NCBI RefSeq assembly: GCF_013149805.1
Contig: NZ_JABEZT010000003.1
Coordinates: forward strand, 186,001 to 250,000
Reading direction: 5' to 3'
DNA length: 64,000 bases
Source: Isoptericola chiayiensis
GTDB taxonomy: Bacteria; Actinomycetota; Actinomycetes; Actinomycetales; Cellulomonadaceae
Shown: positions 32,541-40,839 of the stretch, in pieces
How positions within the stretch are numbered: position 1 is the stretch's first letter
Layout of the letters: the number at the start of each line of letters is the position of its first letter
Notes under the pieces: model-generated
Database searches by the model: none
The model's input: the letters and a program-made list of their open reading frames with translations, nothing else
What the model was told of the DNA's origin: nothing
Program-made: the position numbers and the translations under genes

Positions 32541-33802
32541 GCGACGTGCCCACCACGCCCCACCCGGCGCCGGCCGCCCGCCGGGCGCGCGCCGCGGTGT
32601 CCGCGCTGTTCCTGACCAACGGCGCCCTGTTCGCGAACCTGGTGCCCCGGTACCCGGAGATCAAGGCGTCCCTGGAGCTCAGCAACACGGCGTACGGGCT
32701 GGCCGTCATCGCGTTCCCCGCCGGGGCGATCGCCTCCGGTCTCGCCGCCGGCGCCCTCGTGCGGCGGATCGGCTCGGCGCGCACCGCCGTGTTCGGCACG
32801 GTGCTGACCGCGCTCGGCGTGCTGGGGGCCGGCCTCGCCCCGAGCCTGGGCCTGTTCGTCCTGGCGCTGCTGCTCGGCGGGGCGATGGACGCGCTGACCG
32901 ACGTCGGGCAGAACGCCCACGGGCTGCGCGTGCAGCGCCGCTACGGCCGCTCCATCTTCAACGCGTTCCACGCCCTGTGGTCGATGGGGGCCGTGGTCGG
33001 CGGCGCGATGGCGGCCGCCGCGATCGCCCTGGACGTCCCCCTCGGCATCCACCTGGCGGTGTCCGGGGCGCTGTTCGTGACGGTGGCGCTGGTCGCCCTG
33101 CGCTTCTGCCTGCCGGGGCTCGACGGCGAGGCGCGCGCGGCGGACGTCGCCGCCTCCGGCGTGCACGACGGCGGGACGGTCGAGGGCGGCCGGCCCGACG
33201 GCGGCGCGCCCGGGCCGGCGCGCGCGGGCTCCCGGATCCTGTGGCTGCTGGTGGCGCTCGTCGTGGTGGCGATCTCCGGGGCCGTCGTCGAGGAGGCGAC
33301 CGGGTCGTGGGCCGCCGTGTACCTCGCGGACGCCCTCGACGCCCCGGGCGCGGTCGCCGCGACGGCGTTCATCGCGTTCATGGCCGCGCAGTTCGTGGGT
33401 CGGGTGACCGGTGACCGGGTCGTGGACCGGTTCGGGCAGCGGGCCGTGGCCCGGTCCGGCGGGGTGCTCGTCGCCCTCGCGACCGGCGTCATGCTGGCGT
33501 TCCCGTCGCTGCCGGGCACGGTGGTCGGGTTCGCCGTCGCCGGGTTCGGCGTCGCGACCGTCATCCCCGCGGCGATGCACGCCGCCGACGAGCTGCCCGG
33601 TCTGCGGGCGGGTACCGGGCTGACGGTCGTCACGTGGCTGATGCGGCTCGGGTTCCTGCTCACCCCGCCGGTCGTGGGGGTGATCGCCGACGCCACGCAG
33701 CTGCGGGTGGGGCTGCTGGTGCTGCCGCTGGCAGGGATCGCGATCGTGCTCGCGGGGGCCGCGCTGCAGGGGCGGCGCGCGGTGCGCCTCCCTGACGCCT
33801 GA
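32537..33802 (+). CDS. MFS transporter
   Basis: The 421-residue, 12-helix MFS protein has GALFANLVPRYPEIKASLEL near the start, GALVRRIGSAR at motif A and GQNAHGLRVQRRYGRSIFNA in the central loop. The arrangement resembles the YbjJ-like or sugar-efflux MFS group. It is third in the acetyltransferase-TetR operon. The substrate is unknown; export of an acetylated sugar or a drug is an inference from context. Confidence 0.85.
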   Translation: MSDVPTTPHPAPAARRARAAVSALFLTNGALFANLVPRYPEIKASLELSNTAYGLAVIAFPAGAIASGLAAGALVRRIGSARTAVFGTVLTALGVLGAGLAPSLGLFVLALLLGGAMDALTDVGQNAHGLRVQRRYGRSIFNAFHALWSMGAVVGGAMAAAAIALDVPLGIHLAVSGALFVTVALVALRFCLPGLDGEARAADVAASGVHDGGTVEGGRPDGGAPGPARAGSRILWLLVALVVVAISGAVVEEATGSWAAVYLADALDAPGAVAATAFIAFMAAQFVGRVTGDRVVDRFGQRAVARSGGVLVALATGVMLAFPSLPGTVVGFAVAGFGVATVIPAAMHAADELPGLRAGTGLTVVTWLMRLGFLLTPPVVGVIADATQLRVGLLVLPLAGIAIVLAGAALQGRRAVRLPDA

Positions 33803-34155
33803 GCGTGCAAATTCAACAGCAGGTGTTAAATCTGCGCGGTCACGACCCGGTGATCCATCGCGGCAGGCGTACCCTGGACGGGTGCCCGCGCCGGATCGCG
33901 GGCCTGGCAGCGGAAGCGAAGGACGAGGAGCGCACGGATGGCGAGCATCCGCCGGGAGAGCGGGGTGGCCCACGCGGCCTGCTCAGCGCCCGCGCGCCCC
34001 GGTCCCGCCCACCGCTGAACCACCGGTGGAGCGGGCCGGTCCGCCCTGCCCACCCACCGCCGTCGTCCCGCGACCCCGCACCGCGCCGCCCTGACCGGGC
34101 CCGCGTGCGTGCCGCCGTCGTGCCGTCGGTGCCGCACCACCGGAGAACGAACCTG
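33803..34155. other. 353-base interval without a convincing gene
   Basis: A short AT-rich patch (33810-33835) may hold a promoter. The rest is GC-rich and gives no frame with recognisable similarity. A start-proximal GGAGAA serves the FBP gene at 34156. No RNA gene was recognised. Confidence 0.4.
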
Positions 34156-34656
34156 ATGAACCCCCTGACCGAGAAGCAGATCCGCGCGTCCTTCGTGAAC
34201 GCCTCCAAGCGCGAGGCCGCCCAGGCCACGCTGCCCGACCTGGCCGCAACCGACTGGGAACGCCTCGACTACCTGGGCTGGCACGACCGCAAGGCGCCCC
34301 TGGCCGCCTACGTCGTCCTCGAGATCGACGGCGTGCCCGTCGGCGTCCGCCTGCGGGCCGCCGACGCCAAGTCCGGCCGCGGCCGCCACGGCCTGTGCGC
34401 CTGGTGCGAGGACGTGATCGACGACGCCGAGGTGTCGCTCTACGTGGCGCGCCGCGGCGGCGCGTCCGGCAAGAACGGCAACTCCATCGGCACGCTCGTG
34501 TGCACCGACTTCGGCTGCTCGCGCAACGTGCGCCGGGCACCCGCACCCTTCGAGGTGGTCGACCCGGCCGAGCGCGAGGAGTTCGTCCGACGCCGGACCG
34601 CGGCGCTGCGCGAACGCTCCGCCCGGTTCGTGGCCGAGGTGCGCAGCACCCGCTGA
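34156..34656 (+). CDS. FBP-domain (elongation factor G-binding, FusB-like) protein
   Basis: The 166-residue protein has an N-terminal helical part (LTEKQIRASFVNASKREAAQ) and a C-terminal treble-clef zinc finger: CAWCEDV at about residue 82 and CTDFGCSRN about 35 residues later give four cysteines. This is the FBP/FusB layout. FusB-type proteins bind EF-G and free it from fusidic-acid-stalled ribosomes. Actinobacterial homologues are common and not proven to give resistance. It is monocistronic. Confidence 0.85.
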   Translation: MNPLTEKQIRASFVNASKREAAQATLPDLAATDWERLDYLGWHDRKAPLAAYVVLEIDGVPVGVRLRAADAKSGRGRHGLCAWCEDVIDDAEVSLYVARRGGASGKNGNSIGTLVCTDFGCSRNVRRAPAPFEVVDPAEREEFVRRRTAALRERSARFVAEVRSTR

Positions 34657-34673
34657 TCCGGCACGCTGGAGCC

Positions 34674-34721
34674 ATGACCTGGGCCTCCACCCCGATCATC
34701 ACTCCGGTCCCGCCGTGCTGA
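34674..34721 (+). other. 15-codon leader frame overlapping the permease start
   Basis: MTWASTPIITPVPPC and a TGA that overlaps the GTG used for the permease (GTGCTGA). The peptide resembles the usual start of lactate permeases, so it may be their true N-terminus displaced by a frameshift, or a coupling leader. Confidence 0.4.
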
Positions 34722-36286
34722 CGCTCCTGGCGGCGCTGCCCATCGTCGCGATCCTCGTGCTGATGGTCGCGGTCAAGTGGTCCGCCGCCGCAGCGGGCGC
34801 GACCGCCGCCGTCGGCGCCATGGTGCTCGCCCTGACCGCGTTCGACTTCGGCGGGGCCGACTTCGCGTTCGGCCCCGTCGAGGGCGTCGTCGGGGTGCTC
34901 GCCCGTGCGGCCTGGGTGGCGCTCACCGTCATGCTGATCATCGGCCCGGCGCTCGGCATCCACCACCTGCAGCAGCGCACCGGCGCCACCAAGGCGCTCG
35001 AGGCCGGGCTCGCCCGGATCACCCCCGACCCGCGGGTCGCCGCCCTGCTCATCGTGTGGTTCTTCTGCCTGCTCATCGAGGGCGCGGCCGGGTTCGGCAC
35101 GCCCGTGGCGCTCGCGGCCCCATTCCTCGTGGCCGCCGGGTTCAAGCCGGTCACCGCCGTCGTCGGCGCCATGCTCGGGCACGCCTCCGCCGTGCCGTTC
35201 GCCGCCGTCGGCACGCCGACCCTCGCCCAGCTCGCCATCGTCGACTACCCCCCGCGCGAGCTCTCCTGGGCCGTCGCGCCCTACATGGCGCTCGCCGGGC
35301 TGGTGCTCGCCTTCATGGTGGCCCGCCTCGTCGGCACCCTGCTGCCCACCGCCGGCCCGCCATGGGGGTGGATGGCCGTCGCCTACGTCGCGTTCTTCGT
35401 GCCCAACCTGCTCATCGCGCGGTTCGTGGGCCCCGAGCTGCCCTCGCTCGTCGGGTCGATCGGCGGTGCGATCGTGTTCGTCCTGGTCGTGCGCTCGGTC
35501 GTGCGACGGCGGTCCTTCGTCTCCCGGCCCGCCGCGGCCGGTGAGCAGCCGGCCGAGGCCGCGGCCGAGGAAGCCGTCACCGAGGCCGCCGACGCCGAGC
35601 GGGCACCGCAGATGTCCTTCCTCGCGGCCACCGCGCCCTACCTCGTCCTCGTGGTGCTCGTGCTGATCACCCGCCTGGTCGTGCCCGTCAAGGAGGCCGC
35701 CCAGTCGGTGGTGTGGGAGTGGGAGCTGTTCGGCCACTTCTCCGAGAGCATCGAGCCGCTCTACCACCCCGGGCTCCTGCTCGCCATGGCCTACCTCGCC
35801 GGCGCGCTCTGGCAGCGGGCCTCCCTGGCCGACGTCGGCACCGCGTTCCGCCGCGCCACCTGGCAGGTCGTGCCCGTGTTCGTCGCGCTCGTCGCCATGG
35901 TGACCGTCGCCTTCACCATGTCCGAAGCCGGCATGACCACCCAGCTCGCCGTCGCCGCCGCGAGCGCCGGCGCCCTGTGGCCCGTGCTGTCCCCGTTCGT
36001 CGGGGCGCTCGGCACGTTCATGACCGGGTCGGCCACGGCGTCGAACATCCTGTTCACCGAGTTCCAGGACCAGACGGCGCTCGCGGCCGACCTGGATCCG
36101 GTGCCGCTGCTGGGTGCGCAGGGTGCCGGGGCGGCGATCGGCAACGTCATCTGCCCGCACAACGTGGTCGCAGCGGCGGCGACCGTGGGCCTGGGCGGCC
36201 GGGAGGGCCAGGTGCTGCGGCAGGCCCTGCCGGTCGCCGCGGTGTGCCTGGTGCTCATCGGGGCGATGGCGTGGGTGATCGTCTGA
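34715..36286 (+). CDS. lctP: L-lactate permease
   Basis: The 523-residue protein with 12 or more membrane helices is of the LctP family. It has GPALGIHHLQQRTGATKALE, LIEGAAGFGTPVALAAPFL, ALGTFMTGSATASNILFTEF and AIGNVICPHNVVAAAATVGL, all strongly conserved. It imports lactate (or glycolate) with protons. The predicted GTG start gives a slightly short N-terminus (LTLLAALPIVAILVL); the 15-codon frame at 34674 may belong to it. It converges on the cupin gene with six bases between stops. Confidence 0.9.
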   Translation: MLTLLAALPIVAILVLMVAVKWSAAAAGATAAVGAMVLALTAFDFGGADFAFGPVEGVVGVLARAAWVALTVMLIIGPALGIHHLQQRTGATKALEAGLARITPDPRVAALLIVWFFCLLIEGAAGFGTPVALAAPFLVAAGFKPVTAVVGAMLGHASAVPFAAVGTPTLAQLAIVDYPPRELSWAVAPYMALAGLVLAFMVARLVGTLLPTAGPPWGWMAVAYVAFFVPNLLIARFVGPELPSLVGSIGGAIVFVLVVRSVVRRRSFVSRPAAAGEQPAEAAAEEAVTEAADAERAPQMSFLAATAPYLVLVVLVLITRLVVPVKEAAQSVVWEWELFGHFSESIEPLYHPGLLLAMAYLAGALWQRASLADVGTAFRRATWQVVPVFVALVAMVTVAFTMSEAGMTTQLAVAAASAGALWPVLSPFVGALGTFMTGSATASNILFTEFQDQTALAADLDPVPLLGAQGAGAAIGNVICPHNVVAAAATVGLGGREGQVLRQALPVAAVCLVLIGAMAWVIV

Positions 36287-36292
36287 CGGCGG

Positions 36293-36925
36293 TCACCGCA
36301 TGCTGAACCAGCCCGGCACCGGGCCGACGATGCGTGGCTTGCGCGGTCCGTGGTCGTCACGGGCGCGGGCGTTGCAGTAGTCCGGCGGGTCGGTGACGGG
36401 GATCGTGACCGGGCCGCCGTCGGGCACGCCGTAGAACGTGGCCATCAGCAAGGTGGGTGCGTCGCCGGGGTTCCACGCGGTGTGGACCTCGTCGCCCGGG
36501 TCCACGAACGCCTCGCTGCTGGTGTAGTCGCGTTCGACGCAGTCGGAAGCCTGCTGGTAGACGAGGTCGCCGTCGACGACGGAGACCACGACGGGTCCGG
36601 GGTGGGTGTGCCACGGGAAGCGTGCGCCGGGCTGCACGGTGAGTCGTGCGACGACGATCGTCCCGGCGTCCTTCAGGCGGATCTGGTCGCGGCGCTCGCC
36701 GGAGAGCTTGCGGCGGATCGTCACGCCGACGTCGTCGGGGAAGTCGGCGTGCCCGGAGAGCACCTCGACGCCGATCGGGGGCGGGGCGTCCTCGACCTGG
36801 GGCACGAGGTCCGACCACGGTTCCGCCGCGGCGGGGGCGGCGGTCGTGGCCACGAGGAGCGCGGCGAGGAGCGTCGCCGGACGACGGCGGCGCAGCGGGG
36901 TGGTGCGGGGTCCGGCGGTGGTCAT
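36293..36925 (-). CDS. Secreted cupin-domain protein
   Basis: The 210-residue protein has a signal peptide (to about APAAAE, residue 35). A cupin barrel follows: VQPGARFPWHTHPGPVVVSV has the metal histidines, then DYTSSEAFVDPGDEVHTAWN. Three cysteines occur late in the chain. Exported cupins of this kind have no settled function. AGGGAGA precedes the ATG. It diverges from a LuxR gene over a 163-base interval with a clear dyad, so it is probably that regulator's target. Confidence 0.8.
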   Translation of the reverse strand: MTTAGPRTTPLRRRRPATLLAALLVATTAAPAAAEPWSDLVPQVEDAPPPIGVEVLSGHADFPDDVGVTIRRKLSGERRDQIRLKDAGTIVVARLTVQPGARFPWHTHPGPVVVSVVDGDLVYQQASDCVERDYTSSEAFVDPGDEVHTAWNPGDAPTLLMATFYGVPDGGPVTIPVTDPPDYCNARARDDHGPRKPRIVGPVPGWFSMR

Positions 36926-37000
36926 GGCATCTCCCTGGGGCGGGGCCGGCCGGGTGCCGGCCCGTTGGTCCCAGCCTTCGGCGGCGGGTGCCGACGGCCC

Positions 37001-37018
37001 ATACGACATCCGTCGTAT
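37001..37018. promoter_or_regulatory. Operator dyad between cupin and LuxR genes
   Basis: ATACGACATCCGTCGTAT: perfect seven-base arms, four-base spacer, centred in the shared promoter region. Confidence 0.6.
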
Positions 37019-37088
37019 CCCGGCCGGCCGCGCGCGCGAGCGGTCCCGCCGCGGCCTACCGTGGTGGCGGGCGGACCCGGGAGGCCCG

Positions 37089-37883
37089 ATGACGCACATC
37101 GACCCCACGACGGACGACTACGCGGTGCTGCGCGACATCCTCGATCTGGCCGATCCGCGGCGGCATCCGCCGTCGGTCGACGTGGTGGGCGAGATCCTGC
37201 GGCACCTCGAGGCGTTGCTGCGGTCCGATGGCGTGGCCTTTCACGCGATGGACGTACGCGACTTCTCCCTCCAGCACGCGCAGGAGTCGTTCATGGGTGA
37301 GCTCTACGTGGCCGGGCCGGAGGAGCTGGGCCCACCGGACGTCGAGGCCGACGGGTGCCAGGTGCTCCTCGACCACTGGTGGACCTCGACGTGCAGCCTC
37401 ATCGAGCGCACGGCGGCGCCCGTGGCGACGAGCATCCGGGAGCACTACAGCGAGCGGCGCTGGGCGCAGCACCCGGTGCGCCGGGACTACCTGCCGTACG
37501 ACGACGAGATCATCCTCGGCTACCCGGACGGCCCGGGCAGGTCCCTGCGCCTATTGATGGGGCGTGAGGGCGGCCCGGTCTTCTCCAACCGCGAGCTGAC
37601 GATCTGCCGGCTCCTGCTGCCCTGGCTGCGCGGCGTGCTGGCCGCCGTCGTCGTCCCGACCCCGCCGCCGGACGGCTGCCTGACCGAGCGGCAGGTGGAG
37701 ATCCTGCGCCTGGTCGAGCTGGGCATGTCCAACGCGGAGATCGGCGCGGCGCTGACGATCTCGCCCACGACCGTGCGTACCCACCTGGAGCACGCGTTCG
37801 AGCGCCTCGGTGTGACCACACGGATGGCAGCGGTCGCCGCGGCGTTCGGGGGAGTCCCGGCGCGCGAGGTCGCGCCGGCGTGA
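37089..37883 (+). CDS. LuxR-family regulator with N-terminal sensor-like domain
   Basis: The 264-residue protein has a C-terminal LuxR HTH (CLTERQVEILRLVELGMSNA, LTISPTTVRTHLEHAFERLG, about 200-255). The N-terminal 190 residues look like a GAF-type or other small-ligand domain without a receiver aspartate pocket. It is not part of a two-component pair. The dyad at 37001-37018 and the divergent secreted cupin suggest local control. Its stop lies one base from the stop of the converging GH13 gene. Confidence 0.83.
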   Translation: MTHIDPTTDDYAVLRDILDLADPRRHPPSVDVVGEILRHLEALLRSDGVAFHAMDVRDFSLQHAQESFMGELYVAGPEELGPPDVEADGCQVLLDHWWTSTCSLIERTAAPVATSIREHYSERRWAQHPVRRDYLPYDDEIILGYPDGPGRSLRLLMGREGGPVFSNRELTICRLLLPWLRGVLAAVVVPTPPPDGCLTERQVEILRLVELGMSNAEIGAALTISPTTVRTHLEHAFERLGVTTRMAAVAAAFGGVPAREVAPA

Positions 37884-37884
37884 G

Positions 37885-39495
37885 CTACCGCGGGTCCAGG
37901 TCGAGCACGGCGTAGCCGAAGCCGTCGAGGTGGACCGCCTCCCCGTCGACCCGCAGCCCGCGGGTCAGCACCGGCCGGGCACCGGCGGCGCCGGGCAGCA
38001 CCGTCTCGACCGGGGCCCGTCCGGGATTGAGGACGACGGCGAGGGTGCCGCCGCGCAGGTAGGCCATCGGGTAGCCGGTGACCAGCACCTCGACGGGCGA
38101 GCCGACGTCGAGCCGCCGGTCCCGGTGGCGCAGCGCGATCAGCGTGCGGACGAGGTGGAGCAGGGAGCCGGGGTCGTCGACCTGGTCGGCCACGGTGGGA
38201 CGGCCCGGGTCGGGGTCCAGGGGCAGGTACGACGACGTCGCGGGTGTCCCCGGCCCGAAGCCGGCGGCGGGCAGGTCGCCCCACTGCATCGGGGTGCGTG
38301 ACCCGGCGCGGTCGTAGGTGGGCCCGAGCCGCGAGCCCTCCGTGGTCGGGGCGTCCGGCACGTACCGCATCCCGATCTCGTCGCCGTAGTACACCGACGG
38401 CAGGGCGGGCCAGGTCATCACCAGCACGTGGGCTGCCCGCGCCTGCTCGGCGTCGCGCGGGCCGGCGACGAGCCGCGTGAAGTCGTGGTTCGACGTCGGC
38501 AGCCCCACGACGCCGCCCCGCCCGGCGGCGTCGATCGCGGCGGTCGCTGCCGACCACTCCCGGACGAACGTGGCCGCGTCGCCGCGCGCCTCGGCGTCGG
38601 CCCACGCGGGCACGTCACCCCAGGTGGGCTGGGTGGTGCCGGTTCCGTTGTTCCACAGCGAGCGCAGCGGCAGGCCGTCGTCGTCCCCGCCGAACTGCAG
38701 CAGGAAGTCGGCGTGGAAGCCGGCCGGCACGGCGACCTTCGGGTCGCCCCACTCGCTGATCAGGACCCGGCCGGGGTAGGTGCTGTTCAGCCAGGAGCGC
38801 ATCTCCTGCCACAGCCGCCGGGTCTCGACGAGCCCGGGGTCGTCCTTGACGAGGGAGGCGGCCATGTCGACACGGAACCCGGCGACGCCGCGGTCGAACC
38901 AGAACGCCATGATCTCGCGCAGCGCGGCCCGGTTGGCCCGCGGGCCGGGTGCGTCCACCGGCTGTCGCCAGGGCTCGGCCGGGTCGAGGCGGGCGTACCC
39001 GTAGTTGAGCGCGGGCTGCACGGGGAAGAAGTTCGGCCGGTAGTACCCGCCGCGCCGGCCCGGACCGGGTTCGAAACCGTCGACGGGGGCGTCGCTCCAC
39101 ACGTACCGGTCGTCGTCCGGGTCGTCGATCGCGGCGCGGAACCAGGGGTGCTGGTTCGAGGTGTGGCCGGCGACGAGGTCGAGCAGGACCGCGATGCCGC
39201 GGCGAGCCGCCTCGGCGGTGAGGTGCTCCAGGTCGGCGTTGCTGCCGTACCGCGGTGCGATGCGCAGGAAGTCGGCCACGTCGTAGCCGGCGTCGGCGAA
39301 CGGGGAGACGAAGCAGGGACTCAGCCAGATCGCGTCCACGCCGAGCCAGGCCAGGTAGTCCAGGCGGTCGGCGATGCCGCGCAGGTCGCCGATGCCGTCG
39401 CCGTCGGCGTCCGCGAAGCTCTGCGGGTAGATCTGGTAGAGCACCGTGCGGTCGAGGCGGTCCGCCAGGTCGGTCGTCGCAGGGGTGGTCGCCAC
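37885..39495 (-). CDS. Alpha-glucosidase, GH13 (oligo-1,6-glucosidase-like)
   Basis: The 536-residue cytoplasmic enzyme carries the GH13 signatures in order: LGVDAIWLSPCFVSPFADAG, LLDLVAGHTSNQHPWF, GFRVDMAAS with nucleophile Asp210, LISEWGDP with acid/base Glu248, and SNHDF with Asp338. The region-I motif reads AGHTSNQH instead of the commoner VNHTSDQH. It would release glucose from alpha-gluco-oligosaccharides or trehalose-like sugars. The GTG at 39495 is selected because AAGGAG lies nine bases upstream. A LacI gene starts the same strand upstream and may control it. Confidence 0.87.
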   Translation of the reverse strand: MATTPATTDLADRLDRTVLYQIYPQSFADADGDGIGDLRGIADRLDYLAWLGVDAIWLSPCFVSPFADAGYDVADFLRIAPRYGSNADLEHLTAEAARRGIAVLLDLVAGHTSNQHPWFRAAIDDPDDDRYVWSDAPVDGFEPGPGRRGGYYRPNFFPVQPALNYGYARLDPAEPWRQPVDAPGPRANRAALREIMAFWFDRGVAGFRVDMAASLVKDDPGLVETRRLWQEMRSWLNSTYPGRVLISEWGDPKVAVPAGFHADFLLQFGGDDDGLPLRSLWNNGTGTTQPTWGDVPAWADAEARGDAATFVREWSAATAAIDAAGRGGVVGLPTSNHDFTRLVAGPRDAEQARAAHVLVMTWPALPSVYYGDEIGMRYVPDAPTTEGSRLGPTYDRAGSRTPMQWGDLPAAGFGPGTPATSSYLPLDPDPGRPTVADQVDDPGSLLHLVRTLIALRHRDRRLDVGSPVEVLVTGYPMAYLRGGTLAVVLNPGRAPVETVLPGAAGARPVLTRGLRVDGEAVHLDGFGYAVLDLDPR

Positions 39496-39634
39496 GGCGC
39501 TGCTCCTTCGTCGGGGTGGCCCGCGACGTGTGCGGACCGGGGTGCGGCGTCCACGGTAGGCCACGTCACCGGTGACCCACGGTGCGCGGCATCGCCCGTA
39601 CGCCGGCGCGTCCGCGGTGCTGCGGCCCAGGCAG

Positions 39635-40675
39635 CTAGCGTGGCGGCGCGGTCGAGTCGCGGACGACCAGCTCGTGGTCGGTCCGACGCCGGCGCGGGCG
39701 TTGCGCTCGCGGCAGCAACGCGAGCTCGAAGGCGGTCGACCCCATCGCTGACATCGGCAGCCGCGCTGTCGTGAGAGCGGGTGCGAGGTCCTGGGCGACC
39801 TGGATGTCGTCGAACCCCGTGACGGAGATGTCGCGGGGGACGGCCTGGCCCCGCCGACGCAGCGCTGACAGGACGCCGGTCGCCATGGCGTCGTTCAATG
39901 CGAGGATCGCCGTCGTCTCGGGCCGCGCGTCGAGCATTTCGAGGGTGGCTCGCTCTCCCCCTTCTCTGGTGAACGACGCATGGAGCACGGGGAGCGAGTC
40001 CGGATCCAGGCCGTGGCGGGACAGCGCGGTCCGGATTCCCTTCAGACGGTCGGCCACCGTACGGAGGTGCTCGGGGCCGGCCACGACGGCGAGGTGCCGG
40101 TGACCGAGGCGGATGAGGTGCGCGGCGACCTCGACCGCCGCCGCGCAGTTGTCCGGGAGCACGGCGTCGGCCCGCACCTGATGCTGCCCGATGACCACTG
40201 CGCGACCGCCGGACTCCTGGAACGCGTCGAGCTCGCGGGCGATCGCGGCCTCCATCGCCGGGTCGACATACCCCGACCCGGCGACGATGATCGCCCCCAC
40301 CCGGGAGGCGCGCATGAGGCGGAGCTGTGCGGCTTCGGAGGCCGGGCGGCGTTCCGTATGGCTGATCTGCACACTCCAGCCGTGCTCGGCGGCGGTTCCG
40401 ATGACTCCGCTCGCGATCTCCGAGAAGTAGGGGTCGCCGATCTCGAAGACGAGAAGACCTGCGACCGATGCTGCACCACCTGCCAACGAGCGCGCGTGCG
40501 GGTTCGCGACGTAGCCGATCGTCGCGGCGATGTCCCGCACGTGCGCGGCGACCTCTGCGGAGACGCCGTTCCGGCCGGCGAGCGCCCGAGACGCTGTGGC
40601 GAGGGAGACCCCGGCTTGTTCCGCGACGTCGACGAGGCGAGGCTGCGCTTTTCCAGAACGGCTCTTCGAGCCCAC
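39635..40675 (-). CDS. LacI-family regulator
   Basis: The 346-residue regulator has the LacI HTH (LVDVAEQAGVSLATASRALA) and hinge, a full periplasmic-binding-like effector domain (TGFDDIQVAQDLAPALTTAR) and the usual end ELVVRDSTAP. The GTG at 40675 has GGGAGG five bases before it; an ATG at 40744 is possible. It faces the Liv-type ABC operon across two AAGCGCTT half-palindromes, and lies 139 bases upstream of the GH13 gene on the same strand. Binding of a sugar or derivative is expected from the family. Confidence 0.9.
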   Translation of the reverse strand: MGSKSRSGKAQPRLVDVAEQAGVSLATASRALAGRNGVSAEVAAHVRDIAATIGYVANPHARSLAGGAASVAGLLVFEIGDPYFSEIASGVIGTAAEHGWSVQISHTERRPASEAAQLRLMRASRVGAIIVAGSGYVDPAMEAAIARELDAFQESGGRAVVIGQHQVRADAVLPDNCAAAVEVAAHLIRLGHRHLAVVAGPEHLRTVADRLKGIRTALSRHGLDPDSLPVLHASFTREGGERATLEMLDARPETTAILALNDAMATGVLSALRRRGQAVPRDISVTGFDDIQVAQDLAPALTTARLPMSAMGSTAFELALLPRAQRPRRRRTDHELVVRDSTAPPR

Positions 40676-40732
40676 CCGTACCTCCCGCCCAGTGATGCGC
40701 GAACAGTCGACGACATCGTCGGAGTGTGACCC

Positions 40733-40788
40733 TTGCCACGTCAAGCGAGAGTACTGTACGCTGCTGAAAGCGCTTACCGGAAGCGCTT
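40733..40788 (+). promoter_or_regulatory. Liv-operon promoter with tandem LacI operators
   Basis: TTGCCA at 40733-40738, 18 bases, TACGCT at 40757-40762, followed by AAGCGCTT at 40768-40775 and again at 40781-40788. The 13-base spacing puts both on nearly opposite faces, just downstream of the -10 element, ideal for repression. Both halves read AGCGCTTAC. Confidence 0.65.
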
Positions 40789-40839
40789 ACGTTCGGCTCT
40801 CCCGCCGAACCTCACTACGACGATGTAGGGAGTCACCAC

